Assembly: GCA_001689515.1 (NCBI GenBank)
Contig: LUJR01000009.1
Location: 279,039-343,038 of the forward strand
Direction: 5' to 3'
Length of the DNA stretch: 64,000 nucleotides
From: Bacteroidales bacterium M7
GTDB lineage: Bacteria; Bacteroidota; Bacteroidia; Bacteroidales; Muribaculaceae
Positions 1 through 8,937 of this stretch are shown in pieces. The notes beneath the pieces are model-generated. The model saw only the letters and a program-made list of their open reading frames with translations, was not told the DNA's origin and ran no database searches. Positions within the stretch are counted from its first letter, which is position 1. Each line of letters starts with the position of its first letter. A program made the translations under genes and the position numbers.

Positions 1-228
1 CCGATGTTGATTGGGGCTTTGGTGGCTTTTTTTGTCACAGAACATGTCTCATCGGCAGTTATGATTAGCAATCCATGGCTGGATTTTGCTATGAAGGCGG
101 CTATATTCGCCATTGTGATATTCATGGTGTCCACACCTATATTATGGGCTGTGTCACTTAATTTCAGAGTCTTTTTCAAGCGACTGCTCCAGTCTATATT
201 CAAGCGGGATAAGGCTGCCTCCATATGA
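1..228 (+). CDS. C-terminal end of a membrane protein, probably polysaccharide flippase (partial)
   Basis: The reading frame is open from the first base of the window, so the gene begins upstream and only about the last 75 residues are visible. They contain two hydrophobic stretches (roughly residues 1-20 and 28-52 of the visible part) followed by a basic tail (FFKRLLQSIFKRDK), as at the end of a polytopic inner-membrane protein. It lies four bases upstream of a glycosyltransferase gene at the start of a polysaccharide locus, and a Wzx-type flippase is otherwise missing from the locus, so a flippase is the most likely identity. That is inferred from context; no family motif is visible in the fragment. 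Confidence 0.5.
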   Translation, partial: PMLIGALVAFFVTEHVSSAVMISNPWLDFAMKAAIFAIVIFMVSTPILWAVSLNFRVFFKRLLQSIFKRDKAASI

Positions 229-232
229 TGTC

Positions 233-1246
233 ATGGTGAAAGTATCGGTAATAGTTCCTGTCTACAACACGGCTGTTGTGCTTCCACGATGTCTTGACAG
301 CATTATGCGCCAATTATATGCTGATTGGGAGTGCATATTGATTGATGATGGTTCGACAGACGGTTCGCTTGATATTATGCTCCGATATGCTGATGAGGAT
401 TCGCGCTTTAAAGTACTTTCACAGAAAAATTCTGGTGTTAGTGCTGCCCGTAACAGAGGTATGGAACTGGCATGTGGAGAATACGTGACATTTATTGACA
501 GCGATGATTATATCGATGCTGTCTACATTTGCAATGCTGTTAATCTGATAGAGTCATACAATGCTGACATGTTGATATCAGGATATACTGAGCATTTTTG
601 GCATAGTGGCAATGTTGAGACTCGGCAGAGCCTGTTGCCTGGATGGGTGGAGACCGATGAAGAGAATGTGGCATCGCTTGACAGAGTGTTATGTGCGCGT
701 CTTCTGTTTGACTGTTCTGCGTCATATTGGGGGTATATCAGAAATTTCTTCCGGTTGTCATTAATCAGGACTAACGGTTTGGTTTTTGATAGCAGCTTAA
801 GATACAATGAAGACAGAGCGTTCACGATGTCATATTTGGCATATGAGTCATCGGAAGCAGTCAATGTCATATCCAACCGACCTTACTATAACTATGTGAT
901 TCGTGGTGGGTCAGCCATGACCGATGGTTTCAATCCAGGCCATCTTGCTGAATTGACCTCATTTAAGCAATTGTGTTCCATAGAGCGGAAATACTTCCGT
1001 GATTGTCACCTTAATATAGCCATACGTCATGCTGGACTGATGCGGAAACACTATCTGAAGTGGCTTGCCATGAACATGGAACGCTATGATGACGAATCGG
1101 CGGAGCATATGGAAAAAATGGAGAGAGACATGCTCAGTGTCAAGGATTTCTTACCACCATATACATCCTATAGCCGCGCTATGATGAAGCGGTGGCTTCA
1201 GTTCCATAAATATATGTTGTTGAAGCCTTTCAGCAAATTAAGATGA
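233..1246 (+). CDS. Glycosyltransferase family 2
   Basis: A 337-residue GT-A enzyme expected to transfer a sugar from a nucleotide donor to the growing lipid-linked repeat unit at the cytoplasmic face of the inner membrane. The N-terminal Rossmann-like part starts with VSVIVPVYN, the first nucleotide-binding motif DDGSTDGS is at about residues 38-45, and the metal-binding DSDD is at 89-92. The C-terminal 120 residues are basic and aromatic, typical of peripheral membrane attachment. It starts four bases after the upstream gene and overlaps the next gene by ATGA, so it is co-translated in the polysaccharide operon. Donor and acceptor cannot be told from sequence. Confidence 0.9.
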   Translation: MVKVSVIVPVYNTAVVLPRCLDSIMRQLYADWECILIDDGSTDGSLDIMLRYADEDSRFKVLSQKNSGVSAARNRGMELACGEYVTFIDSDDYIDAVYICNAVNLIESYNADMLISGYTEHFWHSGNVETRQSLLPGWVETDEENVASLDRVLCARLLFDCSASYWGYIRNFFRLSLIRTNGLVFDSSLRYNEDRAFTMSYLAYESSEAVNVISNRPYYNYVIRGGSAMTDGFNPGHLAELTSFKQLCSIERKYFRDCHLNIAIRHAGLMRKHYLKWLAMNMERYDDESAEHMEKMERDMLSVKDFLPPYTSYSRAMMKRWLQFHKYMLLKPFSKLR

Positions 1247-2250
1247 GAAGACGTGTAGCTGTTGATTTTACCTGGTATTTTGACAAGGCAGTGCATGCTG
1301 GACCCAAGGCACGCAAGGATGCTACCCGCACGTTAAAAGCAGCAGGGTATGATGCTGTAACCATATTTTATCCATCAGCAAAGAATCTTAAGGAGGCTTC
1401 GCGCAAAAGGGCAATTATGCTGATGCGTTTGTATTTCAGCAAACTTCTTGGAGCCAAAGAAGTCATATTCCAATATCCGTCGATGCTTTCTGTATGGTAT
1501 CTGAAGTTTCTGAAATATCAAGGCATCAAGGTGACGCTGCTCATACATGACCTGGACCGGCTGCGTCAGGGTCATGAAACATTAAGCCGCTTGGAGAAAG
1601 AGACATTAAGCTCGGTCAGCCGTCTTATCGTCCACACTCCTTATATGCGTGATTATCTGCACGGTCAGGGAATAAAGACCCACATGGATGTGCTTTATCT
1701 CTTTGATTACTATACAGATAGTGCAGTATTTAAAAGTCCGTCAGAATATAACAGCATAGTATTCTGTGGCAACCTTGGCAAGAGCGGCTTTCTGAAGGCT
1801 TTTGATGAAAAGGATTGGAGAGTGCCCACTTACCTATATGGAGTCGGCGCAAAAACAACATACGACAATCCGAATGTGCATTACAAAGGAGTGTTTCAGG
1901 CTGATGATCCGTCAGATGTAGATGGTGCGTGGGGACTCGTGTGGGACGGCCCGGATACTGCCACATGCTCTACTTCTTCTGTCGGCCGCTATTTGTCATA
2001 TAACACCAGCCATAAACTCTCTCTCTACATAGTCACCGGCAAGCCCGTCATTGTCTGGTCAGGCTGTGCTCTGGCACAATGGATAACTGACAATGGCCTC
2101 GGCATAGCCATCGACTCCTTATCTGAGATACCGACACATATGAGTGTGATGTCTGAAGATAAGTATGATTCATATTGCACTAATATTGCAAAAAAACGCT
2201 TCGAGTTATCTAATGGTGACTTTTTGCATAAAGTATTAAAATTACAATAG
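1243..2250 (+). CDS. Galactofuranosyltransferase-like sugar transferase
   Basis: A 335-residue protein without the GT2 or GT8 signatures of its neighbours. The pattern IHDLDRLR near residue 105, an LVWDG segment near residue 228, and SYNTSHKLSLYIVTGKPV near 252-270 recall the beta-1,6-galactofuranosyltransferase-type family found in exopolysaccharide loci. That family takes UDP-galactofuranose; no UDP-galactopyranose mutase gene is in the window, so the donor source would be elsewhere. The start overlaps the end of the previous GT2 gene (ATGA) and the next gene begins directly after the stop. Family assignment is by remembered motif similarity. Confidence 0.7.
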   Translation: MRRRVAVDFTWYFDKAVHAGPKARKDATRTLKAAGYDAVTIFYPSAKNLKEASRKRAIMLMRLYFSKLLGAKEVIFQYPSMLSVWYLKFLKYQGIKVTLLIHDLDRLRQGHETLSRLEKETLSSVSRLIVHTPYMRDYLHGQGIKTHMDVLYLFDYYTDSAVFKSPSEYNSIVFCGNLGKSGFLKAFDEKDWRVPTYLYGVGAKTTYDNPNVHYKGVFQADDPSDVDGAWGLVWDGPDTATCSTSSVGRYLSYNTSHKLSLYIVTGKPVIVWSGCALAQWITDNGLGIAIDSLSEIPTHMSVMSEDKYDSYCTNIAKKRFELSNGDFLHKVLKLQ

Positions 2251-3138
2251 GTGTATATATCCGTGAGCACTCCTAAGATATCCATAGTAGTTGTTACATA
2301 TAATTCCGGAAAATATGTGTCTGAGACACTGGATAGCATCGTATCTCAATGTTACACTGGAGAGCTACAATTGATAATCAGCGATGACTGTTCAAAAGAT
2401 GACACATTGCAGATCTGTGATACGTGGTTAAAAGAGCATCGTGAAAGATTTCCTGATGCACGGATAATCCGTTCGGAGGTTAACACTGGAATCAGCGGAA
2501 ATTATAACCGGGCTTTGCGTGCTGTAAATGGTTCATGGGTAAAATATATAGCTGGCGATGATATTTTGACCTCTGACTGCATAGCTGAGTTCGTGGATGA
2601 GACGCGACGTACTGACGACAAGTTCATAATGTGTCGTCTGCAACCATTTGACACGAATGGAGATAAAGAGCCGAGAATGAGGGCCGAGGGCTTGCTTGAA
2701 TGCGATGTCCAGGACCAAGAAAAAGCATTGAGCGAATTTTCGTATATAATTGAAGGCCCCTCTTTTTTCCTTGAGACAGCTACATTGCGAGAACTGGGCG
2801 GTTTTGATGAAACATACCCTTATGTGGAAGACTGGCCGTTGGCAATGAAATATGTATATAACGGCTACCACATCCATATGCTTAAGAAGGAGCTTGTCAG
2901 ATACAGAGAGTACCAGTCGGTGAGCAAGGAGGGTAGCGTCTACTATCAGAAGTTCTGGTGGTGTTGCTATGCTTCGTTGAATGACTGGCGTATGCGTATA
3001 GCAAAACGTGACAGGAAGTATCTTTCTTGGTGGCATGCACGTGTACAGCGTTATTTATTGGATATTCCAAAGCACGGACTTGTCAACAAGATGGTCAGAT
3101 ATGCACTTATGATGACTGATTTAAAGAGGTTCTTATGA
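2251..3138 (+). CDS. Glycosyltransferase family 2 (first copy of a duplicated GT2-GT8 pair)
   Basis: A 295-residue GT2 enzyme: ISIVVVTYNS opens the domain, ISDDCSKDDT is the nucleotide-binding region, and AGDD the metal-binding site (canonical DxD replaced by GDD). The acceptor-side block IIEGPSFF and the C-terminal WWHARVQRYLL are shared with the gene at 5175, a clear paralogue. The frame opens with GTG directly after the previous stop; a second in-frame GTG four codons on is an alternative start. The 3' end overlaps the GT8 gene by ATGA, so the two are translationally coupled. Confidence 0.88.
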   Translation: MYISVSTPKISIVVVTYNSGKYVSETLDSIVSQCYTGELQLIISDDCSKDDTLQICDTWLKEHRERFPDARIIRSEVNTGISGNYNRALRAVNGSWVKYIAGDDILTSDCIAEFVDETRRTDDKFIMCRLQPFDTNGDKEPRMRAEGLLECDVQDQEKALSEFSYIIEGPSFFLETATLRELGGFDETYPYVEDWPLAMKYVYNGYHIHMLKKELVRYREYQSVSKEGSVYYQKFWWCCYASLNDWRMRIAKRDRKYLSWWHARVQRYLLDIPKHGLVNKMVRYALMMTDLKRFL

Positions 3139-4100
3139 AAGAAAAGGAGATATCTCATCAGACTATTAACATTTTGTGTGCCACAGATGACAATTATGCC
3201 CCGTATTGCGGGGTGATGCTCACATCATTGCTTGAAAACAATAAGGATCATCATATTGACATATACATATTGGGGACTTGTATATCAGTCATTGATAGAC
3301 AACGGTTTGAAATTTTGTCTATGCGGTATGATTGTACTGTCACTGTCATAGATCCTGATGCCGGTTTATTTTCAAACTGTCCCATAAAGGATGGAGATCA
3401 CGTGTCATTGGCTACATATTACCGTATAATGTGTGAACTTTTCCTTCCAACCTTTCTTAACAGGATATTATATCTGGATTGTGATGTGATTGTCAATAGG
3501 GATATAAAAGAGCTCTATAACATGGATATGGGCAACAGAGCTGTCGTAGCTGCATGCGTTGACAGTTATAACACAAAACATAAGGAAAGATTGGGCCTGG
3601 AAAATGACTATTTCTGCGCTGGAATCATGCTTTTGGATTTAGAGCGGTTTAGAGAAGGCAAATTCGGTGAGAGGTGTATGGATGCCATTAAAAATGACCC
3701 TGAAAAATTTGTGTACCATGATCAGGATGCCTTTAATATTGTGTTGAACGATAGGGTAAGATACATATCTCCCAAGTGGAACATGATGTCTGCGTTTCTT
3801 AGATGCGATAAGTCCGAACTGCACATGGATGCAGAGTTGAAAAACGATATAGAAAGAGTGATTGCCAGAGATGGAAGCAATTGTATAATTCATTATGAAT
3901 ACCTTCCAAAACCGTGGCAGAAATGGGTGATGATGCCTCACCCGTTTACCATGCTTTGGCATCACTACCGTGTCATATCCCCATGGCCTGATGCTCCGAT
4001 AAACTGCAAAGCTCCGCTCAGGTTTAAGATAAGTGTAGTGTTGCTGAGGCTTTTGTGGAAATTCGGTCTGAAAAAACGTCCCGATTATTATCTTGTATGA
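3135..4100 (+). CDS. Glycosyltransferase family 8 (first copy)
   Basis: A 321-residue retaining GT8 enzyme of the LgtC/glycogenin type. INILCATDDNYAPYCGVML is the family N-terminus, the metal-binding DCD is at residues 115-117 in LYLDCDVI, and FCAGIMLLDL and YHDQDAFN are the later conserved blocks. The basic C-terminus probably binds the membrane. GT8 enzymes use UDP-glucose or UDP-galactose; which one cannot be read here. It overlaps the GT2 gene upstream and is paralogous to the gene at 6114, suggesting duplication of the two-gene unit. Confidence 0.9.
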   Translation: MKEKEISHQTINILCATDDNYAPYCGVMLTSLLENNKDHHIDIYILGTCISVIDRQRFEILSMRYDCTVTVIDPDAGLFSNCPIKDGDHVSLATYYRIMCELFLPTFLNRILYLDCDVIVNRDIKELYNMDMGNRAVVAACVDSYNTKHKERLGLENDYFCAGIMLLDLERFREGKFGERCMDAIKNDPEKFVYHDQDAFNIVLNDRVRYISPKWNMMSAFLRCDKSELHMDAELKNDIERVIARDGSNCIIHYEYLPKPWQKWVMMPHPFTMLWHHYRVISPWPDAPINCKAPLRFKISVVLLRLLWKFGLKKRPDYYLV

Positions 4101-4101
4101 C

Positions 4102-5172
4102 ATGTCCCCGAAAGTTTCGGTTATAGTTCCGGTTTACAACAAGGTCTCACACTTAGCGACCTGTTTTGAGAGCATACTCTCACAGGAATACAAAGACTAC
4201 GAGCTACTTATCATTGACGACGGCTCGAATGACGGTTCGGAGGCTGTGTGCCTACGATATGCTGAGGCAATGCCTGAAAAGATACGCTATATCCGTAAGG
4301 ACAATGGCGGTGTCAGCTCGGCACGTAACGTGGGCATCGATGCCGCATCGGGGGAATATCTGTGTTTTGTTGATGCTGATGACTTTCTTTGCCCAGGCTT
4401 TCTGTCGGCTTTGCTAAGAGAAACTGATGGACATGACATAACCACCTGCTCAAGCGGACTGGACAGGGTCTGGAAGGGCTGTGAAATTGCAGAGTATGCC
4501 GATACAGTGGGTCGGAGTATGCTTGGCACAGCTGTATGGGGCAAGATTTACAGGCGAGAGACGGTATGCGATGCAGGTGCTAGATTTGCTGAATCGGTCA
4601 GTTTCGGTGAAGACACGCTCTTCAACCTCTGTATATGGTCCAGAGTCCGAAGCATTAGAGCCATTCCGCATAATTTATATGGACATACCGTGGATCATTC
4701 GCGACGATACGAACTGTCGGCAGAAGAAATCAGACAGAAGATTAAAGCTCTATGCTCGGCGTATGAAAGATTGGATGCTGTTTTTGGCTCGAATACATCG
4801 ACAGAAAGAGATGTCAACATAACAATTTCCCTATACCCCCTTTCCAAAATCCTGGAAGATGATTCGGAGTATATTGCATTGTATCATGAATATTATCCCG
4901 GCGCATCCAGACGTGACTTTCTAAGTGATATGAGATGTAGTCCGGCGATAAGAGCTGTCTCCGAATCGCGATCAGTGGCCTCACGCTATGGTTACGATGG
5001 CGTGAAGCTGATGTTCAAAAAGATAGGACGAATGTACGGAAACCAGATGCAGTATGTTGTGTGTCCTTTCATGAAGCATAGAATAATTCTGTGGATGTTG
5101 CGGCATAAAATGTATATGTTTGGAGCATTGACGGTCATGCTGTCAGATATGATGCGCGATAATGAGATTTAA
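4102..5172 (+). CDS. Glycosyltransferase family 2
   Basis: A 356-residue GT2 enzyme. I take the ATG at 4102 (MSPKVSVIVPVYN) rather than an upstream in-frame TTG, because it lies right at the stop of the GT8 gene and fits the family N-terminus. DDGSNDGS is at about residues 39-46, DADD at 91-94, and the acceptor-side FGEDTLF follows near residue 170. It sits between the two copies of the GT2-GT8 pair and is more like the gene at 233 than like either pair member. Confidence 0.88.
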   Translation: MSPKVSVIVPVYNKVSHLATCFESILSQEYKDYELLIIDDGSNDGSEAVCLRYAEAMPEKIRYIRKDNGGVSSARNVGIDAASGEYLCFVDADDFLCPGFLSALLRETDGHDITTCSSGLDRVWKGCEIAEYADTVGRSMLGTAVWGKIYRRETVCDAGARFAESVSFGEDTLFNLCIWSRVRSIRAIPHNLYGHTVDHSRRYELSAEEIRQKIKALCSAYERLDAVFGSNTSTERDVNITISLYPLSKILEDDSEYIALYHEYYPGASRRDFLSDMRCSPAIRAVSESRSVASRYGYDGVKLMFKKIGRMYGNQMQYVVCPFMKHRIILWMLRHKMYMFGALTVMLSDMMRDNEI

Positions 5173-5174
5173 GC

Positions 5175-6089
5175 ATGGATAGGATTGCTGCAATGAAAAA
5201 TATGCCGTTGGTGTCGGTCGTGGTTGTCACATATAATTCCAGCCATTACGTCGCTGAAACCCTTGATAGCATCAGGATGCAGGATTATGGAGGGCCTTTG
5301 GAGTTGATTATCAGTGATGACGGTTCTACGGACGATACCGTGGCTATATGTAGGAATTGGACAGATGCAAATAGGGCGTATTTTTCTCGTATCAAGCAGA
5401 TTTATACTCCTCGGAACCTTGGCATATGTGGAAACTATAATTTCGCGTTAAATTACGTGACCGGGATTTGGATAAAATATATCGCGGGTGACGACATATT
5501 GAGGCATGATGCCATCAGACGATATGTAGAAGATAGTCAGTTATCGGATGACGGGATAATGGTGTGCGGCACGTTGCTCATTGACGGAGATGGAGGAGAA
5601 ATCGGTCCGAGATATTTGATGGAGGATCTTCTAAACACACAGGATCCATACGAGCAGGCCCGTAATATGGCATTGGCTGGGCACGGCATAGTCGAAGGTC
5701 CGACTTTCTTTATTAAAACCTCTCTGATGAGGCAGATGGGTGGCATGGATTTAAGATATCCTATGCTTGAGGATTTCCCTTTTGCATTCAGGTGTGCGTT
5801 TACTGGACATCATATTCATGTAATCGAAGACACTTTGGTCAAATATCGTGTTTACCCTGATAGCGTATCACAGGCTGATGACGCATTTCATGATTTGTTT
5901 TACGGTGCCTTGTATGATGCCAGGATGACCATAGCAAAGAAGGAACACGATTGGCTGTTTTGGTGGCATGCACGGGTGCAGAAGAAACTATTGAAACCCT
6001 CCCAGAATAAATTGGAGAAGATTCAAAGATATATGTATCTGTTAAGCGACATCTGGATGCATGTGCGCAGAATAAAAAGACACGTATAA
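5175..6089 (+). CDS. Glycosyltransferase family 2 (second copy of the GT2-GT8 pair)
   Basis: A 304-residue GT2 enzyme paralogous to 2251-3138: shared blocks are VVVVTYNS, LIISDDGSTDDT, KYIAGDDIL, IVEGPTFF and the C-terminal FWWHARVQKKLL. As in the first copy the metal site is AGDD. It is followed after 24 bases by a GT8 gene, the same order as at 2251-4100. The start could be residue 1 or the internal methionine at residue 7; upstream spacing of two bases from the previous stop favours the first. Confidence 0.88.
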   Translation: MDRIAAMKNMPLVSVVVVTYNSSHYVAETLDSIRMQDYGGPLELIISDDGSTDDTVAICRNWTDANRAYFSRIKQIYTPRNLGICGNYNFALNYVTGIWIKYIAGDDILRHDAIRRYVEDSQLSDDGIMVCGTLLIDGDGGEIGPRYLMEDLLNTQDPYEQARNMALAGHGIVEGPTFFIKTSLMRQMGGMDLRYPMLEDFPFAFRCAFTGHHIHVIEDTLVKYRVYPDSVSQADDAFHDLFYGALYDARMTIAKKEHDWLFWWHARVQKKLLKPSQNKLEKIQRYMYLLSDIWMHVRRIKRHV

Positions 6090-6113
6090 TTCATAGGCAT
6101 ACAAGACTCATAT

Positions 6114-7109
6114 ATGGCAGAATCAAAGATGATGAACATACTCACTGCTACTGATGATAATTATGCTCCATGGTGTGGAGTGATGCTCTCATCGCTGTTT
6201 CAGCAGCATCCAGAAGAGGATATACATGTTTACGTCCTTGCTGATAATGTATCAGAATATAATAAGGATAAATTCAGAAAGCTCAGCCATAAAATAACAA
6301 TCATAGAATTGACTGATGCCTCATTCAATGAATGGGTACCATCGCTCGATCTCGGCGAGTATCTTTCCCGGACCACGTGGGCAAGACTGGCTCTTGGGGA
6401 CGTGTTGCCTGCGGAAGTTCATAAAATATTACATATTGATGCTGATGCCATCATACTTGGTTCGATTAGGGAATTGTATGAGACAGATTTAGATGGAATG
6501 GCTGCGGCTGCAGTTGACGAATACCGTGACGCACGCTATATAGGGATTGAGGGCTGTTATTTCAATGCTGGTGTGATATTGTTTAATGTTGATTATTTCC
6601 GGGATAATAAAGTCAAGGATAGATGCATTGAATTTATAAAGGACAATGCTGCGGTAATCAGATATCATGACCAGGATGTTCTGAACAAGGTATTAGAGGG
6701 TAAAGTCTTGTTCAAACATAGGAAATTCAATCTTACATGCCATAGAGATGTGATAAGTGAAGATTTAAGGAAAGGAACTGATTTTAAGGAAGATAAGGAA
6801 GCAGTGTATGATGGCGATATCCGAATATACCATTTTGTAGGTAAGTCAAAGCCATGGATTCTTTATCGTTTTGAACCAGCAGCTTTTGATGCGTGCTGGC
6901 GTAAAGCATACAGATCATCACTTTGGAATGATGCACAATTGTGTCTGGCAGTACGTTCTATCAGAGAAAAATTCACAGTAATGGTGGTTAATCTCTTGTT
7001 CCGTATGCGTATTCGGCGGTCAAATGATACTCCACAATGGGTCATGACGTATCCAAACAGCCGTTGGAACAGATTCAAATCCTTTTTTTCACTTGATTTC
7101 TATAGATAA
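6114..7109 (+). CDS. Glycosyltransferase family 8 (second copy)
   Basis: A 331-residue GT8 enzyme paralogous to 3135-4100. The N-terminus MNILTATDDNYAPWCGVML matches the first copy closely, the metal-binding DAD is at residues 109-111, and CYFNAGVILFN and YHDQDVLN are the family blocks; HFVGKSKPW near residue 243 is the GT8 motif that contacts the donor diphosphate. The first copy has HYEYLPKPW at that place, a diverged form, so the two copies probably differ in specificity. It ends in a basic tail. Confidence 0.9.
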   Translation: MAESKMMNILTATDDNYAPWCGVMLSSLFQQHPEEDIHVYVLADNVSEYNKDKFRKLSHKITIIELTDASFNEWVPSLDLGEYLSRTTWARLALGDVLPAEVHKILHIDADAIILGSIRELYETDLDGMAAAAVDEYRDARYIGIEGCYFNAGVILFNVDYFRDNKVKDRCIEFIKDNAAVIRYHDQDVLNKVLEGKVLFKHRKFNLTCHRDVISEDLRKGTDFKEDKEAVYDGDIRIYHFVGKSKPWILYRFEPAAFDACWRKAYRSSLWNDAQLCLAVRSIREKFTVMVVNLLFRMRIRRSNDTPQWVMTYPNSRWNRFKSFFSLDFYR

Positions 7110-7129
7110 CAATCAATTGCAATAGTCTG

Positions 7130-7921
7130 ATGAAAAAATGTGTCTATACAGCCCTTACAGGAGGTTATGATAATCTGATGCAGCCGCAGTGTGTCGCTGC
7201 CGACTATGATTATATCTGTTTTTCAAATGATATCCTGGAGGATAAGGTAGGAGTATGGCAGATACGTCCGATCCCTTTCAAGCATAGGGACAATACACGT
7301 GTATCAAGATATCCCAAATTCCACCCACATGTATTGTTGAAAGAGTATGATTATTGCATCTACATTGATGCCAACAATCTTATACTTGATGATTTCATAT
7401 ATATAAGGGCGGATGAATTATATAGTCAGCATGAAATCGTAGGACATGTGATACATCCATATCGAAACTGTGTGTATAAGGAAATTTTTGATTGCATGTA
7501 TTATGGTAGTGATAGGACATGGCAGCTTATTAAATCATTGAGACTGCATATACATGAGAAATTTCCGAGGGATGCAGGATTGTTTGAAAACAACTTGATA
7601 TATTGGACCATACATAGTCCTGAACTAGCTAACGTACTGGATTTGTTCTGGAATATCTATTTGTCAAGTTCAAGACGGGATCAGTTATCGTTACGACTTG
7701 CGTATTTTAAGGAGAATATCCAGCCCGCTCTGTTTTTACCGAAGGGAGAACATATGGGAAATTCAGCCCATATCCGTCGTATAGAGCATGTGAAAAAAGA
7801 CAGCAGATACAGCACCAACAGGCATAGAATGATTATCAATAAATTAAAAATCAGACTGGTCAGGGCATGGTTCCTACTACAAGGTCATGATTTTACATAT
7901 AAGAAACTATATTCAGACTGA
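7130..7921 (+). CDS. DUF616/TOD1-MUCI70-type glycosyltransferase-like protein
   Basis: A 263-residue protein with the pattern of the DUF616 family: YTALTGGYDNL at the N-terminus, DNTRVSRYPKFHPH near residue 60, and YDYCIYIDANN near residue 79, where YIDAN stands in place of a DxD motif. Members are predicted GT-A fold glycosyltransferases found in cell-surface polysaccharide loci, with a plant branch involved in cell-wall pectin and mucilage. Function beyond sugar transfer is not known to me. It follows the GT8 gene by 20 bases. Confidence 0.75.
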   Translation: MKKCVYTALTGGYDNLMQPQCVAADYDYICFSNDILEDKVGVWQIRPIPFKHRDNTRVSRYPKFHPHVLLKEYDYCIYIDANNLILDDFIYIRADELYSQHEIVGHVIHPYRNCVYKEIFDCMYYGSDRTWQLIKSLRLHIHEKFPRDAGLFENNLIYWTIHSPELANVLDLFWNIYLSSSRRDQLSLRLAYFKENIQPALFLPKGEHMGNSAHIRRIEHVKKDSRYSTNRHRMIINKLKIRLVRAWFLLQGHDFTYKKLYSD

Positions 7922-7935
7922 AACGTTCATTTATA

Positions 7936-8937
7936 ATGAAAGTACTTGTTACCGGGACTGCCGGATTTATTGGATACCATCTTTGCAAGGCTTTGCTGGA
8001 GAGGGGCGATGAGGTGCTTGGCGTTGATATCGTCAATGACTACTATGACATCGGGCTCAAGAAGGGTCGGTTGGCAGAGTTGGGCATTGTCTACGACAAT
8101 GCGACAGGTACGTACCTGTCGCGCAGCGGAAAATATCCCAAGTTTGAATTTTCTAAAACCGATATCACTGATTTTGATGTATTTAATGCGCTTTGGGCGG
8201 CGTTTAAGCCGGATGTGGTGGTGAATCTTGCGGCACAGCCAGGGGTGAGATATTCGCTTGAAAACCCGCGGGCATATATCAAGGCTAATATTGATGGTTT
8301 CCTCAATGTGCTTGAGTGCTGCCGTCAGATGCCTGTGAAGCATCTTGTGTATGCCTCGTCAAGCTCGGTCTACGGTGATAACTCCAAAGTGCCATTTGAT
8401 GAGGATGATGAGGTTAAGGATCAGGCATCGATATACGCGGTGACCAAGCGCACCGACGAACTGATGGCGATGGTCTATCACAAGCTTTATGGAGTGCATG
8501 CCACAGGTCTGCGTTTCTTTACGGTCTATGGTCCCTGGGGACGTCCCGACATGGCACCTGCGCTTTTCGCTAAGGCGATAATGGCAGGCAAGCCTATTAA
8601 AGTGTTTAATCATGGCAACTTGTCACGCGATTTCACATATATAGATGATATCGTAGGTGGAGTATTGAAGGTGATTGATCGACCGGAAGGCTCGCCTAAG
8701 GTCTATAACATAGGACATGGCAGCCCTGTTAATCTTATGGACTTCATCTCCTCGGTGGAGAGGAGTCTCGGCATGATTGCTGAAAAGGAATATACCGACA
8801 TGCAGCCTGGTGATGTACACACCACATATGCCTCGGTGGAGAAGCTGCGTGATGATTTCGGGTATGAAGCATTGACTCCGCTTGATGAGGGCATAGAACG
8901 GTTCATAGCCTGGTTTAAAGAGTATTACAAACAATAG
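7936..8937 (+). CDS. UDP-glucuronate 4-epimerase-like NAD-dependent epimerase
   Basis: A 333-residue short-chain dehydrogenase/reductase. The NAD-binding motif GTAGFIG is at residues 7-13, ASSSSVYG holds the catalytic Ser, and YAVTK supplies the catalytic Tyr and Lys. The N-terminal segment VDIVNDYYDIGLKKGRL is typical of UDP-glucuronate 4-epimerases, which make UDP-galacturonate. It is the only nucleotide-sugar enzyme inside the glycosyltransferase block, so the polymer probably contains galacturonic acid or a derivative; this is inference. The next gene starts immediately after its stop. Confidence 0.85.
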   Translation: MKVLVTGTAGFIGYHLCKALLERGDEVLGVDIVNDYYDIGLKKGRLAELGIVYDNATGTYLSRSGKYPKFEFSKTDITDFDVFNALWAAFKPDVVVNLAAQPGVRYSLENPRAYIKANIDGFLNVLECCRQMPVKHLVYASSSSVYGDNSKVPFDEDDEVKDQASIYAVTKRTDELMAMVYHKLYGVHATGLRFFTVYGPWGRPDMAPALFAKAIMAGKPIKVFNHGNLSRDFTYIDDIVGGVLKVIDRPEGSPKVYNIGHGSPVNLMDFISSVERSLGMIAEKEYTDMQPGDVHTTYASVEKLRDDFGYEALTPLDEGIERFIAWFKEYYKQ

